40,350 bases of DNA from JAJPKK01 sp035311445 (GTDB lineage Bacteria; Pseudomonadota; Alphaproteobacteria; Rhizobiales; Xanthobacteraceae), in the NCBI GenBank assembly GCA_035311445.1, contig DATGCX010000434.1, forward strand, positions 1 to 40,350. Direction: 5' to 3'. The position numbers and the translations under genes were made by a program. This document shows, piece by piece, positions 9,213 to 17,727 of this stretch (within the stretch, counting starts at the first letter, position 1; the number at the start of each line of letters is the position of its first letter). The notes beneath the pieces were generated by a model. The model saw only the letters and a program-made list of their open reading frames with translations. It was not told the DNA's origin and made no database searches.

Positions 9213-9908
9213 TCACACGGCCAAGCCGAGCTGCTCCAGCACTTTATTCGTCGTCCGTTCGCACCGCCAGCCATCGAACGGAAAGGCGTTCGTCAGAACG
9301 GGACCGGCCTGCTTTTCCAGCGCGTCGCGCAGCATCCGCCGCGCGCGATGCAATCGGGTCTTGACGGTCTCGGGGCGCAGGCCGAACAGATCGGCGGTCT
9401 CCTCGACGCTCATTCCTTCGACGACGCGCGCAACCAGCACGGTTCGAAAGTCGTCCGGAAGGTCGTCGATGGCGCGTTCCAGGAGGATTTGAATCTGCCG
9501 TTGAGCCATGGTGCGTTCCGGGTCCGGTTGTGTCGACGCAAGCGGGAATGGAATAACCGTGCTTTGCGCTGGCTGACGGTTCTCGATCGACGTGACGTCA
9601 ATCGTTGGACGGCGGCGCCGCAGCCGCCCCAGCGCTTCGTTCAAGACGATGCGCGAAAGCCAGGTCGAAAGGCTTGAGTCGCCGCGAAAATCCGCAAGGC
9701 TGGTAAACGCGCGGACGTAGGCTTCCTGGACGACGTCCTCGGCTTCGCTGTCGTCATGCACGACGGCGCGAGCGATCCGATAGAGGCGCCGGTTGCTTCG
9801 CTGCATGATGACGCGGAAGGCCGCGCCATCCCTCTGGCGCGCCATCCGCACCAGCTCGACGTCGTCGAGGCCGGTAAGGTCGACACTCCGGACGTTGGAC
9901 GGCTCCAT
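9213..9908 (-). CDS. ECF-type RNA polymerase sigma factor
   Basis: A 231-residue sigma-70 family protein with only regions 2 and 4. Region 2 covers about residues 30-95 (AEDVVQEAYVRAF, then LSTWLSRIVLNEAL), and region 4 covers about residues 145-200 (LPDDFRTVLVARVVEGMSVE, then LRPETVKTRLHRARRML, the DNA-recognition helix-turn-helix). ECF factors direct RNA polymerase to stress or envelope promoters. The linker is rather long (about 50 residues, Pro- and Gln-rich). No anti-sigma gene is adjacent, which is unusual. The di-haem peroxidase lies 160 bases downstream on the same strand and is a candidate target. Confidence 0.93.
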   Translation of the reverse strand: MEPSNVRSVDLTGLDDVELVRMARQRDGAAFRVIMQRSNRRLYRIARAVVHDDSEAEDVVQEAYVRAFTSLADFRGDSSLSTWLSRIVLNEALGRLRRRRPTIDVTSIENRQPAQSTVIPFPLASTQPDPERTMAQRQIQILLERAIDDLPDDFRTVLVARVVEGMSVEETADLFGLRPETVKTRLHRARRMLRDALEKQAGPVLTNAFPFDGWRCERTTNKVLEQLGLAV

Positions 9909-9967
9909 CGCGATCTCCTTTCGCTATCTTCTCCTCGCCTCATCCGCTGTGACCGTGCCGGCGAACT

Positions 9968-10088
9968 CCTCCCCTCCCCTTGTGGGACCCTCGTGGGGGA
10001 GGGTGGGGTGGGGGTCGTGAGAGGCGACACAACATTGCCACGCCTCCCCGACCCCCTTACCCCCCACCCCGCCCCACAAGAGGGGAGT
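9968..10088. repeat. CCCTCCCC-type imperfect inverted repeat
   Basis: The left part (9968-10017) has CTCCCCTCCCCTTGTGGGA and GGGTGGGGTGGGGGTCG; the right part (10049-10088) has CGACCCCC, CCCCACCCCG and CCCCACAAGAGGGGAG. The outer and inner segments pair in inverted orientation. It lies between the ECF sigma gene and folE and resembles interspersed palindromic elements of rhizobia. Confidence 0.7.
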
Positions 10089-10094
10089 CGGCGT

Positions 10095-10745
10095 TCATGA
10101 CCGCGCCGATCCCCGCAGATCGATCGCCGAGAGGAATTCGTGCCGCGTTGCTGGTTGATCACGAAAGGCGCCCAGCATATGGCTCGTCACCATTGTGGCG
10201 TCGCGCTGGGATACGCCGCGGCTTGTCATGCAGCCGTGGATGCCCTCGATCACGACCGCGACACCTTGGGGTTGGAGAACCCGTTCCAAGGTGGTGGCGA
10301 TCTCCGCCGTGATGCGCTCCTGAATCTGCAGCCGCTTGGTGTAGACCTCGACAAGTCGGGCCAGCTTGGAAATCCCGACCACGCGGTTGTTCGGAAGATA
10401 GCCGATATGAGCGCGTCCGATGATCGGCGCCATATGATGCTCGCAGTGGGATACGAAACGGATGCCGCGCAGCAGCACCATCTCGTTATATCCGGCGACT
10501 TCCTCGAAGGTCCGCTGCAGAAATTCCTCCGGCTCCTCGCCATAGCCGGCAAACCATTCCTCGTAGGCGCGCACGACCCGGGCCGGCGTCTCGTCGAGAC
10601 CTTCGCGATCGGGATCGTCGCCGGTCCAGCGAATGAGCGTGCGCACGGCTTGTTCTGCCTCGGCGCGGGAGGGACGCCTTTGCGGCAGTTTGGCCGCTGG
10701 AGCATGGACGGACGTTGCACTATGTATCTTCTCAACTTTGTTCAT
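10095..10745 (-). CDS. folE: GTP cyclohydrolase I
   Basis: About 216 residues. FolE converts GTP to 7,8-dihydroneopterin triphosphate, the first step of tetrahydrofolate synthesis and, in some bacteria, of queuosine. The zinc site is seen in SHCEHHM and later HGCMTSRG; VGISKLARLVEVY and LQIQERIT complete the type IA signature. The start at 10745 (MNKVEKIH) has GGAGAAG eight bases ahead; the longer reading frame from 10817 would add 24 residues with no family match. The short N-terminal extension before the core (about 30 residues, Pro- and Arg-rich) is common. No riboswitch is seen upstream. Confidence 0.95.
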   Translation of the reverse strand: MNKVEKIHSATSVHAPAAKLPQRRPSRAEAEQAVRTLIRWTGDDPDREGLDETPARVVRAYEEWFAGYGEEPEEFLQRTFEEVAGYNEMVLLRGIRFVSHCEHHMAPIIGRAHIGYLPNNRVVGISKLARLVEVYTKRLQIQERITAEIATTLERVLQPQGVAVVIEGIHGCMTSRGVSQRDATMVTSHMLGAFRDQPATRHEFLSAIDLRGSARS

Positions 10746-10965
10746 ACCGGCTTCTCCAAATCCCTGATCCATCACGAGGCCCATCATTGGATGCCGCTGA
10801 CGCCAAAAGGTTCCCACCGGATTGCGGCTGACATCCGGCCAATATCGGGAACATTATTGCAGATTCTGCATCTAGTGTTCTGACTCTAACACCTGTTCGA
10901 TCATTCCGGGTCCAAAGCGAGGTGGCCCGGATCCTATGGTCGATCGCTTGGAATCACATACCAGC

Positions 10966-11044
10966 GTCGTCGCCGGGCTCGTCCCGGTCACCACGAACTT
11001 TGGGGGGGAAGGATCAGTATAGCCGGGACAAACCCGGCCACGAC
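10966..11044. repeat. Imperfect inverted repeat element upstream of folE
   Basis: Arms at 10966-10991 (GTCGTCGCCGGGCTCGTCCC) and 11020-11044 (ending CCCGGCCACGAC) pair with several mismatches. It belongs to the same family as the element at 5996. It fills most of the roughly 400-base divergent spacer between folE and the Rieske reductase gene; nothing else was recognised there. Confidence 0.78.
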
Positions 11045-11145
11045 CCCGGGAGGGATAACAGGTACTTCAATGTGACCGGAGTTCATTCTAATCACTAGAT
11101 CACCCGAACTAACGGCTTGTCGTCCGGCAGCAGATGGAGAAACCA

Positions 11146-12684
11146 ATGGGCGCACAGCAATCGAATCCGGCTGGTCCCGATCTCGCAGCGGGAATCCCTA
11201 TCGGCGATCTGCCGGACGGGCACATGGTCGCCGGGCATGTGGGCGAAGACGCCGTTCTGGTCGCGCGTCGAGGCAACGAATTTTTCGCGATCGGCGCGAC
11301 CTGTTCGCACTACGGCGGCCCGCTGCCCGAAGGGCTCATGGTCGAAGACACGGTGCGGTGCCCCTGGCACCATGCGTGCTTCAGCCTGCGCACCGGGGAA
11401 GCGTTGCACGCCCCTGCGCTGAGCCCGGTCGGGTGCTGGGCGGTCGAGCATCGCGACGGCAAGCTGTTCGTGACGGGCAAGAAAGAGACGCCGGCGCCTG
11501 TGCATCGGGCGGGCACGGCGCCGGCCGCCGCCCTGCCCGAGCGGATCGTCATCGTCGGCGGCGGAGCAGCCGGTTTTGCGGCGGCCGAGAAATTGCGGCG
11601 CGAGCAGTACCAGGGGAGCATCGTCATGCTCAGCAACGACGATGCAGCGCCCGTCGACCGGCCGAATTTGTCCAAGGACTATCTGGCCGGCAACGCGCCC
11701 GAGGAGTGGGTGCCGCTGCGGCCGGATGACTTCTATCGCGATACCGGCATCGACCTGCAGCTGAACGCGAACGTCACCGGCATCGACGCCCGCTCACGGG
11801 AAGTGGCGCTCGCCGACGGAAGCAGGGTCCGCTACGACCGGCTGCTGCTCGCGACCGGCGCCGAGCCGGTCCGGCTGTCGATCCGCGGTGCCGATCCGCA
11901 CCAGGTCATGCTACTGCGGTCGCTGGCAGACTGCCGCGCCATCATCGCGCGCGCCAAGACGGCCCGCCGCGCCCTTGTGCTGGGCGCGAGCTTCATCGGG
12001 CTCGAGGTCGCCGCCTCGCTGCGCGCCCGCGAGATCGAGGTCCATGTGGTGGCGCCGGAAAAGCGGCCAATGGAACGCATTCTCGGGCCGCAGATCGCTG
12101 ATTTCGTGCGCGCCCTGCATGAGGAGCATGGCGTGGTCTTCCACCTTGAAGACACGGCCGCCGCCGTCGACGGCAAACGCGTGACGCTGAAAAGCGGCGG
12201 CACGCTCGACGCCGACCTCGTGGTCGCCGGCGTCGGCGTGCGCCCGCGCACCGCGCTTGCGGAGCAGGCCGGCCTCAAGCTCGACCGCGGCGTCAGCGTT
12301 GACCCGTACCTCGAAACGAGCGCGCCCGGCGTGTTCGCGGCGGGCGACATCGCGCGCTGGCCCGATCCGCACAGCGGCGAGAACATCCGTGTCGAGCACT
12401 GGGTGGTTGCCGAGCGCCAGGGCCAGACCGCCGCGCTCAACATGCTCGGACACCGCGAGAAGTTCACCGCCGTGCCGTTTTTCTGGAGCCAGCACTACGA
12501 CGTTCCCATCAATTACGTCGGCCACGCCGAAAAATGGGACGACATCGCCGTCGACGGCGACGTCATTGCAAAGGACTGCCTGCTGCGCTACCGGCACAAC
12601 GGCCGCACGCTCGCAGTCGCGTCGATCTATCGGGACGTCGAGAGCCTTAGGGCGGAGGTAGAGATCGAGCGGGAGGTGGCGTAG
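11146..12684 (+). CDS. Rieske [2Fe-2S]/FAD-dependent pyridine nucleotide-disulphide reductase (AIF-like)
   Basis: About 512 residues. An N-terminal Rieske domain (about residues 10-110) carries the cluster ligands as CSH and CPWHH (Cys53, His55, Cys72, His75 from this start). An FAD-binding domain follows with IVIVGGGAAGFAA near residue 134, an internal NAD-binding domain with ALVLGASFIGLE, and the second FAD motif FAAGDIARW. This order matches the AIF-like (AIFM3) and ferredoxin reductase family, which moves electrons between NAD(P)H and an iron-sulphur centre. I chose the ATG at 11146, with GGAG five bases ahead; an ATG at 11134 would add four residues. Its physiological partner is unknown; no monooxygenase is adjacent. 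Confidence 0.92.
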   Translation: MGAQQSNPAGPDLAAGIPIGDLPDGHMVAGHVGEDAVLVARRGNEFFAIGATCSHYGGPLPEGLMVEDTVRCPWHHACFSLRTGEALHAPALSPVGCWAVEHRDGKLFVTGKKETPAPVHRAGTAPAAALPERIVIVGGGAAGFAAAEKLRREQYQGSIVMLSNDDAAPVDRPNLSKDYLAGNAPEEWVPLRPDDFYRDTGIDLQLNANVTGIDARSREVALADGSRVRYDRLLLATGAEPVRLSIRGADPHQVMLLRSLADCRAIIARAKTARRALVLGASFIGLEVAASLRAREIEVHVVAPEKRPMERILGPQIADFVRALHEEHGVVFHLEDTAAAVDGKRVTLKSGGTLDADLVVAGVGVRPRTALAEQAGLKLDRGVSVDPYLETSAPGVFAAGDIARWPDPHSGENIRVEHWVVAERQGQTAALNMLGHREKFTAVPFFWSQHYDVPINYVGHAEKWDDIAVDGDVIAKDCLLRYRHNGRTLAVASIYRDVESLRAEVEIEREVA

Positions 12685-12745
12685 GGGTGAGGGGCTAGTG
12701 GAGCGCGTCAACTGAAAATTGAAGGTCTGCAAGACGTTCGCCTTC

Positions 12746-12824
12746 GTAGGGGCGGCTCTCGTGGCCGCCCGGCAGGCCACAGTCTGCGGCAGCGCGGCGG
12801 GCGGGCACAAGGCCCGCCCGCTAC
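12746..12824. repeat. GTAGGGGCGG-type inverted repeat
   Basis: Arms at 12746-12770 (GTAGGGGCGGCTCTCGTGGC...) and 12799-12824 (ending GCCCGCCCGCTAC) are imperfect reverse complements. The ends resemble those of the perfect repeat at 7605, so both may belong to one family. Confidence 0.78.
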
Positions 12825-13272
12825 GTAATGCCTTCCCCTTCAATTTTTGGTTTCGGTCCGTCCGCGGCAAATTTGCAAATTTACGGATCTCCACTGTTCC
12901 GTGGGCGTTGAGTACCGGATTGCGACCCGGGGGATTCGCCTGATCGAGGCTATCAGAATTCGCCCGGATGAACCCGGTCAGGTGCGCTGTCCATTAGGCC
13001 GTGGATTTTCGCGTCCGCTGATCGAAAGTGCCAGTGCATGCCGCATCGTGAAGGTATTATTATACCGCATCGGACTGTCAAATAAAGTTCCATGGCCGTG
13101 GAACCCGGCTGCCCTATGTTGGGTTAGTAACGCGCGGTAGGCGGGACTCTGTCGTCCGCCCCATAATATTGTGGCTGCGGCGAGTGGGTTGGCGTCATCC
13201 GGCCTTCTCGAACCAGCTGCCCATTAGGCGCAGTTCATTTAGAACTATCGATTTTTGCCTGCGGGGAGCCCG
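12825..13272. other. Gene-poor spacer
   Basis: About 450 bases, less GC-rich than the flanks (for example AAATTTGCAAATTTACGGA near 12869, itself a small palindrome). I see no credible gene or RNA. It contains the promoter region of the following membrane-protein gene. Confidence 0.45.
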
Positions 13273-13791
13273 ATGCTGACGGTCGTTACTTACCTTGAAG
13301 CTTTGGTCATATCCGGGTCTATCGTGTATGCCACCTATGTTCTGACGCGTCTCGCCGCTCATTTTGTTCTGTGGGTGGTCCGTTCGATACGACGGTTCGA
13401 CGACGCTGTCCGTAATGTCCGGGCAACTCGCGCGGACGGCGTCGCTTCAATTTTCCCCGATCCTTACGATCCCAAGGACCACTCGGACATGGGCGTATTC
13501 GCGGCAGAGCTGCCTCAGCCCTCATCTGCAGATGTCGCGATCTATGTAAGGCAAGCGAGTGAGGCTCTGTTTATACACGGGCGACACGCGCGTGGTGCGC
13601 TGTCTGGAATGAGAGAGACCGCTGCGCGGGGGCGCGAGACGATTGCCCAAACACGGGCGCTGAGCGTTCAGGCTGATGCGATAGCCGAAGGAATGTGTTT
13701 GTGGAGGCGGGTTCCCGTGATTGGCGCAGGCGTGCCGGAGAAATCCGCACACTTGCGGACAACATGCGTGATGTCGAAGCCAAAGAGATAA
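13273..13791 (+). CDS. Hypothetical protein with one N-terminal membrane helix
   Basis: A 172-residue protein of unknown function. Residues about 5-40 form a long hydrophobic segment (LEALVISGSIVYATYVLTRL, then FVLWVV), so the protein is probably anchored in the inner membrane with a charged, Arg-rich soluble tail. I chose the ATG at 13273; a TTG 18 bases upstream is also possible. The last 30 residues look out of register: beyond about 13690 a different frame encodes a recognisable small-protein ending (see 13695-13829), so the C-terminus given here may be an artefact of a frameshift. Confidence 0.5.
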   Translation: MLTVVTYLEALVISGSIVYATYVLTRLAAHFVLWVVRSIRRFDDAVRNVRATRADGVASIFPDPYDPKDHSDMGVFAAELPQPSSADVAIYVRQASEALFIHGRHARGALSGMRETAARGRETIAQTRALSVQADAIAEGMCLWRRVPVIGAGVPEKSAHLRTTCVMSKPKR

Positions 13792-13829
13792 TGCTCAAGA
13801 TAACCGCCGATTACGACCGGCTCGCCTGA
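13695..13829 (+). pseudogene. Overlapping out-of-frame tail of a small rhizobial protein
   Basis: In a second frame, GTG at 13695 opens 44 residues that include DWRRRAGEIRTLADNM and end in ITADYDRLA. Short proteins with W-R-x-R-A...EAK..ML.I...YDRLA are frequent in Bradyrhizobium-like genomes, from my recollection of that family. Here no ATG precedes it and the upstream frame is closed by a TGA at 13674. It is either a small gene with a GTG start overlapping the membrane-protein gene, or the displaced end of that gene after a frameshift. Confidence 0.4.
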
Positions 13830-13922
13830 TCCACTCGATATTCAGCAGATCAGTGCCCAGCCCTTTTAGGTGATTGGCATCTCGAAGCTTCGCAGCCGTA
13901 GGCTCTAACCGCGACAGCATTG

Positions 13923-14819
13923 TCATTCGGGAGCCCGCGTGTACGGCGCGGGCGGTGCGGAGAACCCATTCTCGTTTGTTCCGATTAGGTCCTTCCTTGG
14001 CACCATCTCACTTCGAGGGTCGCTTGCCCTGGTTCGTGCGGATGCGTACCAACATCTGGTGCCCTCGTGGCCGGGCGCTCTCAAGGTCCAGGACGGCCAT
14101 CCTCCCCGGTGCTGCTGCAGCACAGCCGAAGCTGACGGAAAGCAGGAAGCATCGTGCCCCTTCGCCGCAGAGAGCTGCTTTCCTTTTTCTGATAATGTCT
14201 CCGGCGACCTCGCCTCGGTGGGCTTTATGTCCAAGCGCACCATCGGCTGCAACGACGTCCCGTCGGTTCGGCTCTCGACCGTGATGCCACTGGGATTAGC
14301 GGAGGGGACCTGAGCGACACCGGCGGCGGGCTGATCGGTGGTGCGCATTGTCTGCTCGCGACCGATCGCAATACTGGTGGCGATTTGGTCGGTGGTGCGC
14401 GCTAGCTGCTCTTGACCAGCGGCGATCCGGTCGACGCTTTGCTGCATCGCGTGGAGGTCGCGCAGCATCGCATCGAGCTGCTGGTAATCGCGGTAGGGGG
14501 CGGGTGATGCAGCCGGCGCGATCATGTCGGGAGCCTTCTGCACGGTTAATGCGCGCTGCGGGATCAACCAGCCAAACTGAGGGTGCGAGTTTGCGATCAT
14601 CTGTCTTGCTGCGTCGCCATACGACTGCCAAGCCAATGTAGCAGCCACGCCGATGCAAAACGTCATCATGAAACGGGCGAGGGCGCGCGAAGCTCGCTTG
14701 CGGGGTGGCGGCTGGAGCGGGTCGTTTTCGAGAGTCGTCGGGCGAACAGGAGGTGGGTCGTCTGACAGCGCAACGGGCAACAAGCCCGCGTAGTGTGCGG
14801 AGCCCCTTGTCGTACTCAT
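13923..14819 (-). CDS. Rhizobial-type hypothetical protein with one membrane helix and coiled segment
   Basis: A 298-residue protein of unknown function. After a Pro-rich cytoplasmic start comes one membrane helix (about residues 47-65, FMMTFCIGVAATLAW), then an Ala/Pro spacer and a helical region with near repeats (QLDAMLRDLHAMQQSVDRIA, AAGQEQLARTTDQIATS, GREQTMRTTDQ) likely to form a coiled coil. The C-terminal third (LSEKGK, DASCFPSASAVLQ, GGWPSWTLRAPGHEGTRCW) resembles a conserved ending I associate with Bradyrhizobium hypotheticals. It is probably periplasmic beyond the helix. No neighbour suggests a role. Confidence 0.72.
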   Translation of the reverse strand: MSTTRGSAHYAGLLPVALSDDPPPVRPTTLENDPLQPPPRKRASRALARFMMTFCIGVAATLAWQSYGDAARQMIANSHPQFGWLIPQRALTVQKAPDMIAPAASPAPYRDYQQLDAMLRDLHAMQQSVDRIAAGQEQLARTTDQIATSIAIGREQTMRTTDQPAAGVAQVPSANPSGITVESRTDGTSLQPMVRLDIKPTEARSPETLSEKGKQLSAAKGHDASCFPSASAVLQQHRGGWPSWTLRAPGHEGTRCWYASARTRASDPRSEMVPRKDLIGTNENGFSAPPAPYTRAPE

Positions 14820-15245
14820 CTTAATCTTCCCCCCTGCAGACCAACGTGGCTTGACGTATGGATCGCCAAAGATATTCGAGCGGCGCCGACCTGACTATAG
14901 GGGCTAAAACGGGAGGTTGGAACCGCGTCGATCACGCGGGCCCGCAACGGTCAGATACCGGTTTTTGGTGACGCTGGGATATCGGCCCACGAATGCCGCC
15001 CCGCCCGCAACTGCAAATGGCAAGCGGCTTATGCCGGTTGTCCCTAATGTCAGCCCCCAGCATCGCGAACCACTCAGGTCCTAGCGGCGGCAATCAGCAT
15101 AAAAATCGATTTCATTTTCATTGTGGCTTGTCCTTCAGCTTTTTTTGGCCCAAGAAGAATCTATTTCCTCACTGCCGCTCCGGCGGGCAATGCTGGGCAT
15201 CCGCACGAATTCGCTTCGACGCGCGCTTCGTTGTCACTGCTACTC
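14820..15245. other. Gene-poor spacer
   Basis: No credible gene was found. It includes the promoter side of the leftward hypothetical gene and runs into a recombinase remnant. Confidence 0.4.
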
Positions 15246-15371
15246 GCAGGTGATATCACGTCCTCGGCAGACAACCGAAGTTATGCGGCTGAGGGGCTAG
15301 AAGCCAAGGGTTACGTGACGCGATCGGGCAAGCGCTACAGCGCGTCAGCAGTAGCTTCGATGTTGGCATAA
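15246..15371 (+). pseudogene. Remnant of a site-specific recombinase C-terminus
   Basis: The frame ending at the TAA at 15369 reads AAEGLEAKGYVTRSGKRYSA followed by SAVASMLA. The pattern (A..L...G..TR.GK.YSASAV.SML) is the ending of the Recombinase domain of large serine recombinases, where it precedes the zinc-binding part. The sequence before about 15246 in this frame does not look like a recombinase, so only a scar remains. It suggests old mobile-element activity. Confidence 0.4.
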
Positions 15372-15457
15372 GGCGGATCGAAGCGACGTTGCGACACCTG
15401 CGATTGCCGTAATGTCTCAAACGAGTACGGTCGCGGTCCACTTCCTTCTCAAGGTCG

Positions 15458-16075
15458 TTAAGGGTGGCTCTCGGCATCACCGCTGGTCCGGAAAAGTTGT
15501 GCGCATTTCTGAGATACGGCATTCGTTTTCTCGATCATACTTGGCGGAAACGTGTGATACTGGCTTATGTATGCCAGTTCGGTTCTGGTGATCACATCGG
15601 CCAACGAGTTGCCGTAACATGAGCAAACCGCATCTATTGCCGCCTCGGAAGCCTTATTATTTCTGTTGACGGTCCGCTCCAGTTTGGCGCAAACGGACGA
15701 TGCATCTATCACGAATGAATCCCGATCAGCGCCGGCATTTCTCAAAGGAAGTTCTTTCTTTGATTGAATTATCGCAACGGCAACCACGGCACAACTGATA
15801 ACGAACGAAACACCAACGACTGCGCCAAGACCGGTGAGAATCGAATTGCGCAATCCCGCCTTGCGAGCGGTCGCACCAATTGCGATCGCAATGCAGATCA
15901 GGGGCAAAACGCCCAAAATCCCGACCCAATAGCCAAGGATGCGCAGGTTGAACGGGTTGAAGATATCAAGCTGCGGCATGTAGCCAATAGGTATCACACC
16001 TAACGATTGGCTCAGGACTGCGACCGTCAACCCCACCAAGGCGGCAATTATTACAGCATTTATTTGGTAGTTCAT
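15458..16075 (-). CDS. Hypothetical membrane protein with cysteine-containing periplasmic domain
   Basis: About 205 residues. At least three hydrophobic segments occur in the first 110 residues (AVIIAALVGLTVAVLSQSL, ILGYWVGILGVLPLICIAIA, VGVSFVISCAVVAVAII), followed by a soluble C-terminal domain with five cysteines, including VCSCYG, and a helical TRTELAYISQYHTFP. I chose the ATG at 16075 (MNYQIN) because AGGA precedes it by about seven bases and the hydrophobic part then starts properly; a longer frame to 16294 adds an unlikely Arg-rich stretch. Function is unknown; no family is recognised. Codon use is less GC-biased than in the housekeeping genes. Confidence 0.6.
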   Translation of the reverse strand: MNYQINAVIIAALVGLTVAVLSQSLGVIPIGYMPQLDIFNPFNLRILGYWVGILGVLPLICIAIAIGATARKAGLRNSILTGLGAVVGVSFVISCAVVAVAIIQSKKELPLRNAGADRDSFVIDASSVCAKLERTVNRNNKASEAAIDAVCSCYGNSLADVITRTELAYISQYHTFPPSMIEKTNAVSQKCAQLFRTSGDAESHP

Positions 16076-16294
16076 TGTTTTATCCTGCCCCTTCCGCATG
16101 GCCTTGATGACAGCCTTCATTGCCGAGCCTCGTGGGTATTGCAAGCCGCCAGCGGGTCGCGCTCGATCAGCGCCAGCTGGTACTGGATACCAGTCACGCG
16201 CCGACAAGGAACGGAGCCTCACGGACTGCGCATGATTCGTGATTATCAAACGACGCCACATCGACGAGGCACTGACCGATGACCACGACTTCAC

Positions 16295-17141
16295 GCAGAA
16301 CGGCTACAAAGCCTTGCTGAAGACCTTAGCCCATGCATCGCGATCAGTTTGCTTGACGGCCATACAAAACAGCAATACAGAATGCGGAAAGCTGGTCTGA
16401 ATTTCTCGAGTTTAATCAGTTGGTTGGGCGACTATGGGCGGCGTCCTCTCGACCGCACCCATTGCCTGTGGCCCACGCCTGCAGCGGATCGAGAGCATAG
16501 TGGCGCCGCACTCTCGTCATCCCTCGCCTTTGGTCACGTCTATCTTTGCCTGATCGGGTCCGATCAATCCCGCAAACGTATCGCGGAGATTGTCGGGCTG
16601 CGGCTTTCCCATTTCGCCGCGCGTCGGGGGCATGCCGCCGGATCAGATCGACTGAGCTGGGGCGGGCCCCGGAGCACAAAAAAACCCGCAGGCGCGGGCA
16701 CTGCGGGGAGGCCAAGTAATTCCGGCACTGTAACTATCCTGCCACTAAAATTCGCCCCGTCAAGGCAAGATCGACATCCGAACGTGGGTGTTCGCCGATC
16801 CTTGCCGGCCTCGACAACTCACTGCCCCGACGAAAAGCCTCCCCTGCGCCGGCGCAATGAGCTCCCTGCCGCTGCGGGCAGGGAATTTGTCGCAAATCTT
16901 CGCAGCAGCAGCACCAATCCGCGCCGGAATCGCCTGACCGAGGCGCAATCCGCGAAAATTCCCTGCCAAATTCCCTGCCAGCAGGGTACTCGACCGACCA
17001 TGGCGGTATCGGCCGCTCTATCCAGGACTGCCTTCGGAAGTTGAAGCCCCCGCGAGCAGGGACCGCGTGTCTTGTTTTGGCCCAAGGAGCCTCCCACGTT
17101 TGCTACGGCCCGGGATCAGCCCCGGCGCTGGAGACATTGGG
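16295..17141. other. Long gene-poor region with hairpins
   Basis: About 850 bases. Open frames exist on both strands but none looks like a protein family. The stretch 16863-16995 is rich in repeats of TTCCCTGCC and its complement, including a hairpin TCCCTGCC-GCTGC-GGGCAGGGA. A clear leftward intrinsic terminator lies at 16678-16698, so a short unannotated transcript may come from here. Confidence 0.5.
16678..16698 (-). terminator. Intrinsic terminator, leftward, without an assigned gene
   Basis: Read on the minus strand: CCCGC, loop GCCT, GCGGG, then seven Ts. Upstream on the minus strand (16700-17100) there is no recognised gene, so the RNA it ends is unknown. Confidence 0.65.
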
Positions 17142-17540
17142 ATGGTCAGGTTCGGAACGCACGGGGTCGAGATCGAAGACGAGGCCTCGGCAACGCGGGA
17201 AGAGGCGCGGGTCCGCCGCGAATTCTGGCCGAAGTTCAGGCGATTCGCCGCGCGGCTTCCGTTTGCCGAGGATCTGGTCGCGGCCTATTTCTGTGCCTTC
17301 GACCGCAACACGCCGCGGCACGTTCAGATTGCTCTGATCGGCGCGCTTGCGTATTTCGTGCTGCCGTTCGACTTCGTTCCCGACATGCTGCCGTTCATCG
17401 GCTTTACCGATGACGCCGCCGTGCTGGCCACGGCGATTCGCCTGGTTTCCGCTCACATCGGCCCGCAACACCGTAAGGCAGCGCGTCGCGTCCTCGCGCA
17501 CGCCGCAGCCGGCCCGGGATTTGGCGAACTGAACGCATAA
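17142..17540 (+). CDS. YkvA family (DUF1232) small membrane protein
   Basis: A 132-residue protein. The DUF1232 core is visible as ALIGALAYFVLPFDFVPD followed by LPFIGFTDDAAVL (about residues 65-95): a hydrophobic segment, the P-x-D-x-x-PD motif, then GFTDD. Family members are small, probably membrane-bound and of unknown function. I chose the ATG at 17142 because GGAG stands eight bases ahead and the family N-terminus (acidic, then FWPKFRRFA) follows; a longer frame from 17067 is possible but lacks support. It appears to be a single-gene unit. Confidence 0.88.
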   Translation: MVRFGTHGVEIEDEASATREEARVRREFWPKFRRFAARLPFAEDLVAAYFCAFDRNTPRHVQIALIGALAYFVLPFDFVPDMLPFIGFTDDAAVLATAIRLVSAHIGPQHRKAARRVLAHAAAGPGFGELNA

Positions 17541-17727
17541 GCGTCGGAATTTGGCACTTTCTCGGCCTAACTGGCCGGTCTGATTGCGAAATCTCACCCG
17601 CCGCGGCGACACCCGCCGGTACAACGGAAGATATCCACCGCGGCAAAGTGCCATTAAGTTGCGGCTTGATGGATAACCGCAATTACTTAATTTGGCCAAG
17701 GGGTGTTCCTCAGGCGAATCATTCATC

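Noticed and set aside
10746..11145. A riboswitch ahead of folE
   Set aside because: The spacer is filled by an interspersed inverted repeat; no conserved riboswitch core was recognised.
16349..17044. A 231-residue plus-strand frame
   Set aside because: No family, no ribosome site, and it runs across hairpins and an intrinsic terminator.
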